A stretch of DNA of 64,000 nt from Aureitalea sp. L0-47 (GTDB lineage: Bacteria; Bacteroidota; Bacteroidia; Flavobacteriales; Flavobacteriaceae), in the NCBI RefSeq assembly GCF_026126405.1, contig NZ_JAFMTQ010000003.1, positions 1 through 64,000 on the forward strand. Direction: 5' to 3'. Positions 45,956 to 55,163 of this stretch are shown one piece after another (the stretch's first letter is position 1; the number at the start of each line of letters is the position of its first letter). The position numbers were made by a program, and so were the translations under genes. The notes beneath the pieces were generated by a model. The model made no database searches, was not told the origin of the DNA, and saw only the letters and a program-made list of their open reading frames with translations.

Positions 45956-46900
45956 TTATCTAAGTCCACGCCCGATTTTATTCAATTTACCGCTCTCGGT
46001 AAAATCTTTCACCATCTTATCCAAAATGCCATTAATGAACAAGCTGCTCTTGGGCGTTGAGTATTCTTTAGCTATTTCCAGGTATTCGTTAATACTGGCA
46101 CGGACGGGAATGGATGGGAAGTAGAGAAATTCGGCAATACCCATTTTCAGAATGATCATATCAAGATCGGCTATCCTTTCCTTATCCCAATTTGGTGTTT
46201 TTCCATCAATCTCGGCTGTTAAATCCTCGTCATTAACAAGTACTTTCCGAAGCAAATCCCTGGCAAAATCACGATCCTCCTCATTCTTATAAAGGTCCGG
46301 GATCAATTTGGAAGCAATGTTGTCTTTATTTACTTTCGAAAGTACCTTCACCAACACCGTATTCACGATTGGATAATCGTCCAGCCATGTTAGTCGTTTG
46401 TCCTCCAGATATTCGTATAGTTTTTCATTCGGGGCGATCACTTTCTTATAGAGCTGAACGACAAAATCCCTGTCGTCCTTGAAAGAAGGCTTCTCTATGG
46501 CGAGGTACTCCGCGTAGAAGTCGGTTTTCACCATTTCATTAAAAAGGATGGCGATGTATTCGTCGTCGTCTTTCCAGTAGTTTAATTTTTTATTCTGAAT
46601 GAGTTGGCGTAAACCATCGTGGGACGTTATTTGATGCAGAAGTTGGTTATCGATAAAATTCCTGCTTGGGTTCTTCTCCTTTTCGGTAGCCAGATGTTTT
46701 TTTTGAGATTTCAGCAGGTACCCCTCCGCGTGCTCCCGAAGGCTAACCATTGACTGTAGTAATAACACGTAGAGTTCGTGCATTTGGTTGATACTGTAAA
46801 ATAGGAACTTCTCCTGTTTCTCTGTATCCTGGTGATCTCCCTGGTTGAATGCGTAAAGCGACTGGAGCACCTTAACCCGAATATGTCTTCTAGTGAGCAT
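45956..46900 (-). CDS. nusB: Transcription antitermination protein NusB (long Bacteroidota form)
   Basis: The 314-residue protein starts MLTRRHIRVKVLQSLYAF, the NusB RNA-binding helix, and carries the NusB C-terminal core near residues 200-300 (WDKERIADLDMIILKMGIAEFLYFPSIPVRASINEYLEIAK). The long insert between is characteristic of Bacteroidota, where typical NusB is twice the E. coli length. It acts in rRNA antitermination with the boxA-type leader, such as that at 1-160. Start 46900 follows from the family; an ATG at 46954 is inside the -7 box. Confidence 0.92.
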   Translation of the reverse strand: MLTRRHIRVKVLQSLYAFNQGDHQDTEKQEKFLFYSINQMHELYVLLLQSMVSLREHAEGYLLKSQKKHLATEKEKNPSRNFIDNQLLHQITSHDGLRQLIQNKKLNYWKDDDEYIAILFNEMVKTDFYAEYLAIEKPSFKDDRDFVVQLYKKVIAPNEKLYEYLEDKRLTWLDDYPIVNTVLVKVLSKVNKDNIASKLIPDLYKNEEDRDFARDLLRKVLVNDEDLTAEIDGKTPNWDKERIADLDMIILKMGIAEFLYFPSIPVRASINEYLEIAKEYSTPKSSLFINGILDKMVKDFTESGKLNKIGRGLR

Positions 46901-46924
46901 ATGTAAATAAGAACATAAAATAAC

Positions 46925-46959
46925 AACGCACAAGATACTTCCTGTGCGTTGCAAATATA
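46925..46959 (-). promoter_or_regulatory. nusB -7 box and leader hairpin
   Basis: The reverse complement of 46952-46959 is TATATTTG. Immediately downstream on the minus strand AACGCACA (46925-46932) and TGTGCGTT (46943-46950) form an 8-bp stem with a 10-nt loop, which would lie at the 5' end of the nusB transcript. Confidence 0.6.
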
Positions 46960-46981
46960 CTACTTTAAGGTTGCCAAAAAG

Positions 46982-48079
46982 TTAATTCTCTTTCTTTCTT
47001 GCATCAATTCGAGCTTGCGCCACGTCGAAAGCTGCCTGATGGGCTGTTATATCGTTGGTTTCTGCATTCTGAAGAATTTCAAGCGTTGTGTTGAAAATAT
47101 TCTCAGTTTTCCGGATGATCTCATGTCTTCCGTAGTTCTCCAGTTCCGCATATACATTAATGATACCTCCGGCATTAATTAAGAAATCCGGTGCATAAAC
47201 AATCCCGCGATCTCTTAAAAGCAGTCCGTGCTTATGCTCGTCTGCTAATTGATTATTAGCGCCTCCCGCAATAACTTTGGCCTTAAATTGATGAATAGTC
47301 CTGTCATTGATGGTAGCTCCAAGCGCACATGGTGCATAGATATCCATTTCTTCCGAATAGAGATCGTTACCAGTGTAAATGCTTGCATTGTACTTTTTAC
47401 TTACGTAGTCAAGCCTCTCCTGGTTGATGTCTGAAATAAAGATCTTCGCTCCTTCGTTAGACAAGTTTTCAACAAGTGCCTCTCCTACGTTTCCTATTCC
47501 TTCAACGTAGACTGTTCGGTCTTCCAGTATCTCACTTCCAAAAGCGTATTTCGCTGCTGCTTTCATTCCCATAAAAACACCATAGGCAGTTATGGGAGAA
47601 GGATTCCCTGCACCACCCTTTTCTTCTGAAATACCTGTAACGTAAGGAGTTACTTCTCGCACCAGGTCCATGTCTTTCGTCTCCATTCCTACATCTTCCG
47701 CGGTGATATACCTGCCACTGAGCGAGTGCACAAACTCACCGAATCGCTTCATCAACTCAGGAGTTTTCTGAGTCTTAGCATCTCCAATGATCACCGCTTT
47801 TCCTCCTCCGAGGTTAAGACCGGTAATGGCCGCTTTGAAAGTCATTCCTCTCGACAAACGAAGTACATCGTTTAGGGCATCCCATTCGGTTTCGTAGTTC
47901 CACATTCTCGTTCCACCTAAGGCAGGTCCCAAAGTGGTATTGTGTATTCCTATTATTGCTCTTAATCCTGTATCTTTGTCGTTGCAAAAAACCAGTTGTT
48001 CGTGGTTGTCGAAAGACAGTTGTCCGAAAACAGGATCAACTTTTGACAAGTCGCTCGTAGAAATCAAATCAGTCACCAT
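46982..48079 (-). CDS. Leucine/Glu/Phe/Val dehydrogenase family enzyme
   Basis: The 365-residue protein is a Leu/Glu-dehydrogenase-type NAD-dependent amino acid dehydrogenase. It has LGGTRMWNYE, GLNLGGGKAVIIGD (catalytic Lys region), ITAEDVGM, GIGNVGEALVENLSNEG (Rossmann fold) and IAGGANNQLAD. It interconverts a branched-chain amino acid with its keto acid, releasing ammonia. Exact substrate (Leu most likely, given the length and HMG-CoA lyase nearby) is inferred. Confidence 0.93.
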   Translation of the reverse strand: MVTDLISTSDLSKVDPVFGQLSFDNHEQLVFCNDKDTGLRAIIGIHNTTLGPALGGTRMWNYETEWDALNDVLRLSRGMTFKAAITGLNLGGGKAVIIGDAKTQKTPELMKRFGEFVHSLSGRYITAEDVGMETKDMDLVREVTPYVTGISEEKGGAGNPSPITAYGVFMGMKAAAKYAFGSEILEDRTVYVEGIGNVGEALVENLSNEGAKIFISDINQERLDYVSKKYNASIYTGNDLYSEEMDIYAPCALGATINDRTIHQFKAKVIAGGANNQLADEHKHGLLLRDRGIVYAPDFLINAGGIINVYAELENYGRHEIIRKTENIFNTTLEILQNAETNDITAHQAAFDVAQARIDARKKEN

Positions 48080-48196
48080 ATATCATAAAAATTTAGATAT
48101 CCTCAAAAAGGACATGCAAAAATATAGGTTTATTAAATATTCTGCAATTAAGAGGGTGTTAAAACAAGAATTTGTTAATAACTATAAACTTGCTTA

Positions 48197-49948
48197 ATGA
48201 AGGAGTTACGATATCTGAATAAATACTTTATTAAGTACAAGTGGCGACTGTTACTCGGACTCCTAATAACAGTTGTTGCCCGGATATTCGCACTTATTGT
48301 CCCTATGAAGGTAGGAGACATTGTAAATCACGTTGAAAGCCGACTCAACGGGAGTATTTCGGAAGGTGAATTCGAATCCTTATTACTGAATAGCATCTTA
48401 ATGATAGTAGGTGCTACGCTACTATCAGCGCTTTTTACCTTTATCATGCGACAGACCATCATTGTGGTTTCCCGATATGTTGAATACGATCTGAAAAACG
48501 AAGTATTTGAACATTATGAGAAATTGTCCTTGGGGTTCTACAAACAAAACCGCACTGGCGACCTCATGAACCGAATTAGCGAAGATGTTTCTAAAGTTCG
48601 TATGTACCTGGGTCCGGCATTGATGTACAGCACAACTACAGTTACTTTATTCGTGGTAGTCCTTAGCTATATGATCTACCAGGCACCAACACTCACCTTG
48701 TATGCTGTAGCTCCCCTACCGGTTTTATCCGTCCTTATCTACAAGCTCAGTGCTGCTATTCACAAAAGAAGTACCATCGTCCAGGAATATCTTTCGAAGT
48801 TAACCACATTCACCCAGGAGAGTTTTAGCGGTATATCGGTGATAAAGGCCTACGGTCTCGAACCGCGCACAAACACTGAGTTCGTGGACCTTTCAGAAGG
48901 AAGTAAACAAAAAAACATCGATCTCGCAAAAGTACAGGCACTATTCTTTCCGCTGATGATGTTGCTTATTGGTCTGAGTAATATACTTGTTATTTACATT
49001 GGGGGACAGCAATACGTGAACAATCAAATCGAACTGGGAACCGTTGTGGAATTTCTTATTTACGTGAATCTACTCACCTGGCCAGTAGCTATCGTAGGAT
49101 GGGTTACGTCCATTGTGCAGCAAGCGGAGGCTTCACAAAAACGGATCAATGATTTCCTGCAGGTGGAACCGGCCATTCAGAATTTAAACCCCGCACCTTC
49201 CAACATCGAAGGAAAGATTGCTTTCCGGAACTTATCGTACACCTATCCCGACACCAATATAACAGCGCTCAAAGATGTTTCCTTTGCCATAAATCCGGGG
49301 GAGACACTGGCCATAGTTGGAAATACTGGTTCAGGTAAATCAACCATACTAGAGTTGATCGGTCGTTTGTACGACGTTGAAAAAGGTGATCTGCTTATCG
49401 ACAATATTCCTGTTAAAGATCTGAATCTTCACAGTTTACGCTCGAGTATAGGATATGTTCCTCAGGATGCGTTCCTGTTCAGTGATACACTTTCGAATAA
49501 TATTAAATTCGGAAAGGAGGACGCTACCCAGGACGAGATTATCCAGGCGGCAAAAAATGCGGCAGTCCATGAAAACATCATTGGATTTACCCAAGGATAC
49601 GAAACAATACTCGGGGAACGTGGTATTAGCCTTAGTGGGGGTCAGAAACAGCGGGTCTCCATTGCCCGGGCCATTATAAAAGATCCCCAAATACTTCTGT
49701 TTGACGATTGCTTATCGGCGGTCGATACGGAAACTGAGGAAGAGATTCTTCAAAATCTGAACCGCATATCTTCACAAAAAACTACCATAATTGTAAGTCA
49801 CAGGGTTTCTTCAGCAAAAAATGCAGATAAGATCCTGGTGCTTGAAGAGGGTAAGATCATCCAGCAAGGTACTCACAATGAGCTGATAAACCAAGAAGGT
49901 TACTACAAGGATCTGTATACCAAGCAGCTTTTAGAAAAAGAAATCTAG
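48197..49948 (+). CDS. ABC exporter, membrane and ATPase domains fused
   Basis: The 583-residue protein is a half-transporter with a six-helix membrane domain (about 15-310) and an ATPase: Walker A GNTGSGKST near residue 377, Q-loop YVPQDAFLFSD, signature LSGGQKQRVSIARA, Walker B ILLFDDCLSAVD, H-loop VSHR. It is MsbA/lipid-or-drug-exporter like and probably works as a homodimer. The substrate is unknown. Confidence 0.95.
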   Translation: MKELRYLNKYFIKYKWRLLLGLLITVVARIFALIVPMKVGDIVNHVESRLNGSISEGEFESLLLNSILMIVGATLLSALFTFIMRQTIIVVSRYVEYDLKNEVFEHYEKLSLGFYKQNRTGDLMNRISEDVSKVRMYLGPALMYSTTTVTLFVVVLSYMIYQAPTLTLYAVAPLPVLSVLIYKLSAAIHKRSTIVQEYLSKLTTFTQESFSGISVIKAYGLEPRTNTEFVDLSEGSKQKNIDLAKVQALFFPLMMLLIGLSNILVIYIGGQQYVNNQIELGTVVEFLIYVNLLTWPVAIVGWVTSIVQQAEASQKRINDFLQVEPAIQNLNPAPSNIEGKIAFRNLSYTYPDTNITALKDVSFAINPGETLAIVGNTGSGKSTILELIGRLYDVEKGDLLIDNIPVKDLNLHSLRSSIGYVPQDAFLFSDTLSNNIKFGKEDATQDEIIQAAKNAAVHENIIGFTQGYETILGERGISLSGGQKQRVSIARAIIKDPQILLFDDCLSAVDTETEEEILQNLNRISSQKTTIIVSHRVSSAKNADKILVLEEGKIIQQGTHNELINQEGYYKDLYTKQLLEKEI

Positions 49949-50010
49949 GCTAAAGTTGGCATATTTGGTTTTTTTTTAGATTTTTGGCTAACACAATTAA
50001 AAAACCAACC

Positions 50011-50400
50011 ATGAGTGAGCAGTATATGATGGAGAAAGAAGAAATTTATTCGAAAGTGATGCGTGCAGGAAGAAGAACGTATTTTTTCGATGTTCGTTCT
50101 ACCAAAGCCGGCGATTATTACCTTACCATTACAGAGAGCAAGAAATTCACTAACGACGACGGCTCTTTCCACTACAAAAAACACAAGATCTACCTATACA
50201 AGGAAGATTTTCACGAGTTCAAGGACAATGTGGAAGAGATGATCCAGTACATTATTGATGAAAAAGGCGAAGAGGTGATCAGTGAAAGACATCAAAAGGA
50301 TTACAAGAAGGAAAATAATGAAGAGAATAATTCAGTTGAAGAGCCAAAGGACGAAACTGCAACTTCTAATTTCACGGATATAGAATTTGACGACATATAA
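50011..50400 (+). CDS. PUR-alpha/DUF3276-family nucleic-acid-binding protein
   Basis: The 129-residue protein has the single PUR repeat typical of Bacteroidota: EEIYSKVMRAGRRTYFFDVR, STKAGDYYLTITESKKF and YKKHKIYLYKEDF, followed by an acidic, glutamate-rich tail. Relatives bind single-stranded DNA or RNA. M at 50011 is preferred; TTG 49984 would add nine residues outside the family. Confidence 0.9.
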   Translation: MSEQYMMEKEEIYSKVMRAGRRTYFFDVRSTKAGDYYLTITESKKFTNDDGSFHYKKHKIYLYKEDFHEFKDNVEEMIQYIIDEKGEEVISERHQKDYKKENNEENNSVEEPKDETATSNFTDIEFDDI

Positions 50401-50427
50401 AGCTTAAATTCCTCTTAAAAATACAAT

Positions 50428-50460
50428 GACCGCCTCCCCTTTTGAGGCGGTTTTTTTTAT
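50428..50460 (+). terminator. Terminator after the PUR-domain gene
   Basis: ACCGCCTC (50429-50436) pairs with GAGGCGGT (50444-50451) and is followed by a T-run to 50458. Confidence 0.9.
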
Positions 50461-50514
50461 ATTTAGCACTTTCGCATTACAGCCTGTTGCTTCTAATACA
50501 CCACTAAACCAACT

Positions 50515-53034
50515 ATGAGAAAATTACTCCTTCTACTCGTTTTACTTCTGAATTATTCCGGATTTGCCCAAAACTTTGACGTAGACCTCAACTATTATCT
50601 TCCCAAAGATGTAACCTACGACAAAAGTATACCTACTCCGAAATCCGTAATTGGACACGAAGTAGGAGAATGGCACATTACACACGACAAACTGGTACAA
50701 TATGCCTATGCCCTGGCAGATGCCAGCGACCGAATTACTATAGAAGATCGGGGTAAAACATTTGAAGGTCGGGCTTTGTTACTAATGACGATCACTTCCC
50801 CTGCTAACCACAGGAATTTGGAATCGATTCGCACACAACACCTTTCATTGGTTGAAAGTGGGTCCGGCTCCCTGAATACTTCGAACATGCCGGTTGTTGT
50901 ATATCAAGGCTTTTCCATTCACGGTAACGAACCAAGTGGCTCGAACGCAGGTTTGGCCGTGGCGTATTACCTGGCAGCGGCCCAGGGCCCGAAGATAGAC
51001 CAGTTACTAAATAACACCGTCATATTATTCGATCCTTCTTTTAATCCGGATGGATTACAGCGATTTGCCCATTGGGCGAATACGCATAAAGCACAAAATA
51101 TCAATCCCGATCCCAACGACCGCGAATACCGAGAAGCATGGCCGGGAGGTCGTACCAACCATTACTGGTTCGATATTAACCGGGATTGGCTTCCCGTACA
51201 ACTACCAGAAAGCAGGGCTCGACTTAAAACGTTTCACAACTGGTATCCGAATATTCTAACGGATCACCACGAAATGGGAACGAATTCCAGCTTCTTTTTC
51301 CAGCCGGGAATTCCGTCAAGAACACATCCGCTCACTCCAAAAAAGAACCAGGAACTTACTGGTATGATCGCGAAATTCCATGCCAAAGCGTTGGATCAAC
51401 TTGGAAGTTTTTACTTTTCCGAAGAGAATTTTGACGATTTCTACTACGGAAAAGGATCTACCTTCCCGGATATTAACGGTGGCGTTGGAATCCTCTTTGA
51501 ACAAGCATCTTCCAGGGGTCATGCCCAGGAAAGTGTGAATGGAGTCCTAACTTTTCCGTTTACCATCAGAAACCAGTTCACTGCGGCCTTATCTACCCTG
51601 GAGGCAGCTGTAAGCCTCCGGACGGATCTGCTCGATTACCAACGAGAATTTTACAATAACGCCAGGAAGGAAGCAGCATCCGGCGGAGCCATTGTATTTG
51701 GCGACGAAAAAGATGCGGCCAAAGCCTTTCACCTTGCAGAAATCCTGGACCGACATAAGATCGAAATTCATGAATTGAAGGATGAATTCACCAGTGATGG
51801 AAAAAAATATAAAAAGGGTCATAGCTATGTGGTTCCAATGAATCAGAGGCAACACAGATTGATCAAGGCAATGTTCGAGAAGCGAACGAAATTCCAGGAC
51901 AGTTTGTTCTATGATATCAGTGCGTGGAGTTTTCCGCTGGCATTTAACCTGGACTATATTGAAAACGCCTCAATGAGTCGGGCAGGAGCAAAGATTACGA
52001 ATCTAAAAATGCGCACTCCCGACACTCCCAATGTCTCTACCTATGCCTACCTTATGGAATGGCATGAGTATTATAGTCCGAAGGCCCTAAATATGATATT
52101 TGCTGAAGGCTTACGGGCAAAAGTCGCCATGAAACAGTTTTCTCTGGAAGGGAAGGACTACGATTACGGAACTATCCTCATACCTATTCAGAACCAGGAC
52201 ATGAATATGGCCGACCTAACAAAATTCCTGGCGAAAGTGAGCCGGGAAACCAAAGTTCCCATTCACGGGGTTAGAACGGGGCTTGCAGAGGGAATTGACC
52301 TGGGAAGTAGTAATTTCAGGGCTGTTGAGCAACCGAAAGTAGCAGTGCTGGTTGGTGATGGTGTGAGTCCGTACGATGCAGGCGAGATCTGGCATTTGTT
52401 CGATACCCGCTACGACATGCAACTTACCAAGCTGGATACGCGAAGTTTCGGGAGAACCGACTTAAGCCGTTATACCGATATAATCATTCCGGCTGGTTGG
52501 GGCAGTGCCCTGGACAAAGGGGATGCCGAAAAACTAAAAACCTGGGTGCAGAATGGAGGATCACTTATTGCATTCAGGAGTTCCGGGAGGTTCCTGGAGC
52601 GCAACGAACTCATGAAGTTGAAATTCAAATCAAGGAAAGACAGCGCTACCAATGTTACTTTTGAGCAACGAAGAGACTACAGCGGTGCTAAGGTAATTGG
52701 TGGAGCGATCTTCGAAGCTAAACTGGATCGGTCCCATCCTATCGCTTTCGGGTATAAGAACGATAAGATCGCCATGTTCAGAAACACTACCCTAATGATA
52801 GAGCCTGATGCCAATAGCTATAACAATCCTATTCAGTATACCACAAACCCTTTATTGAGCGGCTATGTTTCGAAACCTAACCTGAAGGATCTTGCCAATA
52901 CAGTTCCTTTCAAGGTATCGAACATGGGCCGAGGTGAAGTGATCTATTTCACAGATAACACCAACTTCAGAGCCTTCTGGTATGGAACGAATAAGCTTCT
53001 AATGAATGCAGTCTTCTTCGGAGATAAGATGTAG
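50515..53034 (+). CDS. Exported M14-family zinc carboxypeptidase
   Basis: The 839-residue protein starts with a signal peptide (MRKLLLLLVLLLNYSGFAQ) and has an M14 carboxypeptidase domain. The zinc ligands are in IHGNEPSGSNAG (HxxE), with DHHEMGTNSSFFFQPG supplying the distal His, and INRDWLP and EQASSRGH further on. After about residue 380 a long C-terminal region follows, ending with a class I glutamine-amidotransferase-like fold (VAVLVGDGVSPYDAGE, IIIPAGWGSALDKGD) that may only be structural. It is likely a periplasmic or secreted peptide-degrading enzyme. Confidence 0.9.
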   Translation: MRKLLLLLVLLLNYSGFAQNFDVDLNYYLPKDVTYDKSIPTPKSVIGHEVGEWHITHDKLVQYAYALADASDRITIEDRGKTFEGRALLLMTITSPANHRNLESIRTQHLSLVESGSGSLNTSNMPVVVYQGFSIHGNEPSGSNAGLAVAYYLAAAQGPKIDQLLNNTVILFDPSFNPDGLQRFAHWANTHKAQNINPDPNDREYREAWPGGRTNHYWFDINRDWLPVQLPESRARLKTFHNWYPNILTDHHEMGTNSSFFFQPGIPSRTHPLTPKKNQELTGMIAKFHAKALDQLGSFYFSEENFDDFYYGKGSTFPDINGGVGILFEQASSRGHAQESVNGVLTFPFTIRNQFTAALSTLEAAVSLRTDLLDYQREFYNNARKEAASGGAIVFGDEKDAAKAFHLAEILDRHKIEIHELKDEFTSDGKKYKKGHSYVVPMNQRQHRLIKAMFEKRTKFQDSLFYDISAWSFPLAFNLDYIENASMSRAGAKITNLKMRTPDTPNVSTYAYLMEWHEYYSPKALNMIFAEGLRAKVAMKQFSLEGKDYDYGTILIPIQNQDMNMADLTKFLAKVSRETKVPIHGVRTGLAEGIDLGSSNFRAVEQPKVAVLVGDGVSPYDAGEIWHLFDTRYDMQLTKLDTRSFGRTDLSRYTDIIIPAGWGSALDKGDAEKLKTWVQNGGSLIAFRSSGRFLERNELMKLKFKSRKDSATNVTFEQRRDYSGAKVIGGAIFEAKLDRSHPIAFGYKNDKIAMFRNTTLMIEPDANSYNNPIQYTTNPLLSGYVSKPNLKDLANTVPFKVSNMGRGEVIYFTDNTNFRAFWYGTNKLLMNAVFFGDKM

Positions 53035-53071
53035 CTGATTCGAAGTCCTTTTCGTTGTATTTCTTCGGAAA

Positions 53072-53106
53072 TTGGTCTTCTACTCAATTCCGAAATCCTA
53101 TCTTTG
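53072..53106 (+). promoter_or_regulatory. SulP transporter promoter
   Basis: TATCTTTG at 53099-53106 is a perfect -7 box; TTG at 53072-53074 is 24 nt upstream, slightly long. The predicted start near 53113 puts the ATG at 53128 within the transcript and argues against the TTG start at 53104. Confidence 0.6.
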
Positions 53107-53127
53107 CCGCTTTTTCAAGCGAATAAG

Positions 53128-54744
53128 ATGATTCAGAAAACAATCAAGAATTTCACCCAGAATCCTAAGAATGATATCCTTTCAGGCCTAACCGTTGCCC
53201 TGGCTTTGGTTCCGGAAGCGGTAGCTTTTGCCTTTGTTGCGGGGATAGATCCATTGGTTGGACTCTACGGAGCGTTCATGATGGGTATCGTCACCGCCCT
53301 GTTCGGCGGTCGTCCCGGCATGATCTCAGGTGCCACCGGAGCTATGGCGGTAGTAATGGTTCATTTAATTCAGAAAGGAAATGATGCAGGTATGGCCCTG
53401 GATACACCTATTGAAAACCTGGGTCTACAGTGGTTGTTTATTACGTTGCTATTTGTTGGTGGAATTCAAATTATTGCAGGGTTTTTGCGTCTGGGAAAAT
53501 TCGTCCGGCTCATCCCCCACTCGGTGATGATGGGCTTTGTGAATGGTCTTGCGATCGTGATCTTCTTATCGCAATTGGGTATGTTCAAGGAAACTGTAGA
53601 CGGTGAAAAGACCTGGTTGCAGGGATATGATCTCCTAATGATGCTTGGGCTTGTACTACTTACAATGGGAATCATGTTCGGACTACCGAAACTAACAAAA
53701 AAGATTCCGGGAGCATTAACCGCTATTATCGTTGTTGCGGCCATTGTAATCTATGGTAAGATCGATGTGAGCACCGTGGGATCATTTATCCGTGAAGGTG
53801 GCGGAGAAGGATTGCAGGGATCGATGCCAACATTCCAGGATCAAATCTTCGGTTTGATATACACGCTAAAAGGACATTGGGATCTGATATTTTCCACAGC
53901 TTTTATCCTGGCGGCAATTGGCTTGATAGAATCACTTATGACCCTTAGCCTGATCGATGAAATGACCGAAACACGAGGTAGCGGAAATCGAGAATGTGTG
54001 GCCCAGGGAAGTGCAAATATCCTCAATGGCCTTTTCGGAGGAATGGGAGGATGTGCCATGATTGGTCAATCCATCATCAATATAAATTCCGGCGGGCGTG
54101 GCCGACTTTCAGGTGCAACCGCTGCAATCGCACTTCTATGTTTTGTTTTGTTCGGAGCACCCTTAATAGAGCAGATACCTATTGCAGCTTTGGTAGGTGT
54201 TATGTTCATGGTTGTTATTGGGACATTCGCCTGGAGTAGTTTCAGGATACTGCACAAGATCCCAAAAAGTGATGCATTTGTTCTCATTGCAGTTTCAGCA
54301 ATTACAGTTTGGCAGGACCTAGCCGTTGCCGTGATCGCTGGAGTTATTATGAGTGCGTTGACATTTGCCTGGAAGAATGCTACCATGATCCGGGCTCGCA
54401 AAAGGATCAAGGAAGACGGAACCAAGGTCTATGAGATCTGGGGACCATTATTCTTCGGTTCCACTACCAACTTTATGACCAAATTCGATGTGAAGGAAGA
54501 CCCTCAAAATATCGAGATCGATTTTATCGAATCGAAAGTGAGCGACCATTCCGGGGTTGAAGCTATGCGTGCAATTGTGGACAAATACCAGACCACTGGG
54601 AAAAAAGTAACACTTACGCATCTTAGTCCCGATTGTAAAGTCTTATTGCTTAAAAGCAATATTGGGTTTGAAGAAGTTATCCAGGATTCAATTGACGATC
54701 CGCGCTACTATGTGGTTACCGATTTGATGGATAGTGAAGTTTAG
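53128..54744 (+). CDS. SulP-family inorganic anion transporter
   Basis: The 538-residue protein has 10-14 membrane segments (FVAGIDPLVGLYGAFMMG, GRPGMISGATGAMAVVMV, FGGMGGCAMIGQSIININSGGRGRLSG) and a C-terminal STAS domain from about 425 (EIWGPLFFGSTTNFMTKF). Family members carry sulphate, bicarbonate or other anions, driven by sodium or protons. Substrate is unassigned. M 53128 is chosen because the promoter -7 box precedes it. Confidence 0.93.
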   Translation: MIQKTIKNFTQNPKNDILSGLTVALALVPEAVAFAFVAGIDPLVGLYGAFMMGIVTALFGGRPGMISGATGAMAVVMVHLIQKGNDAGMALDTPIENLGLQWLFITLLFVGGIQIIAGFLRLGKFVRLIPHSVMMGFVNGLAIVIFLSQLGMFKETVDGEKTWLQGYDLLMMLGLVLLTMGIMFGLPKLTKKIPGALTAIIVVAAIVIYGKIDVSTVGSFIREGGGEGLQGSMPTFQDQIFGLIYTLKGHWDLIFSTAFILAAIGLIESLMTLSLIDEMTETRGSGNRECVAQGSANILNGLFGGMGGCAMIGQSIININSGGRGRLSGATAAIALLCFVLFGAPLIEQIPIAALVGVMFMVVIGTFAWSSFRILHKIPKSDAFVLIAVSAITVWQDLAVAVIAGVIMSALTFAWKNATMIRARKRIKEDGTKVYEIWGPLFFGSTTNFMTKFDVKEDPQNIEIDFIESKVSDHSGVEAMRAIVDKYQTTGKKVTLTHLSPDCKVLLLKSNIGFEEVIQDSIDDPRYYVVTDLMDSEV

Positions 54745-54785
54745 GTAAGCATATTCTGTGAGTTGGAACAGGAATCTGACCTTCT

Positions 54786-55118
54786 CTAAGATATTCGGAG
54801 GCCGTTTTCAACCCTAAGCCCGGGTTCCAGTAAGGTAACGTCCATTTCATTTACAGCACCCAACACCAGGCATTCACTCATAAATGGCCCAATTTGTTTC
54901 TTCGGAAAGTTAACAACAGCGATCAGCTGTTTACCCATTAATTCCTCTTTGGAATACAAGGCTGTGATTTGTGCAGATGATTTAAGGATACCCAGTTCCC
55001 GACCAAAATCGATCTTGAGCTTATACGAAGGATTTCGCGCTTCGGGGAAGTCGGCAACTTCTATGATCGTACCCACACGCATATCTACTTTTTGAAAATC
55101 GGTCCAGGTTAAATCCAT
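54786..55118 (-). CDS. tRNA-binding protein (CsaA/EMAP-II type)
   Basis: The 110-residue protein is a stand-alone tRNA-binding domain: FQKVDMRVGTIIEVADFP, LKIDFGRELGILKSSAQIT, GKQLIAVVNFPKKQIGPFMSE. This OB fold occurs alone as CsaA, proposed as a chaperone or export factor, or fused to synthetases. It lies between a SulP gene and an M61-like peptidase. Confidence 0.92.
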   Translation of the reverse strand: MDLTWTDFQKVDMRVGTIIEVADFPEARNPSYKLKIDFGRELGILKSSAQITALYSKEELMGKQLIAVVNFPKKQIGPFMSECLVLGAVNEMDVTLLEPGLRVENGLRIS

Positions 55119-55163
55119 CTCGGAGAATTTTTACCTAAGATAAACGAAATTGAGTTTAGATCA

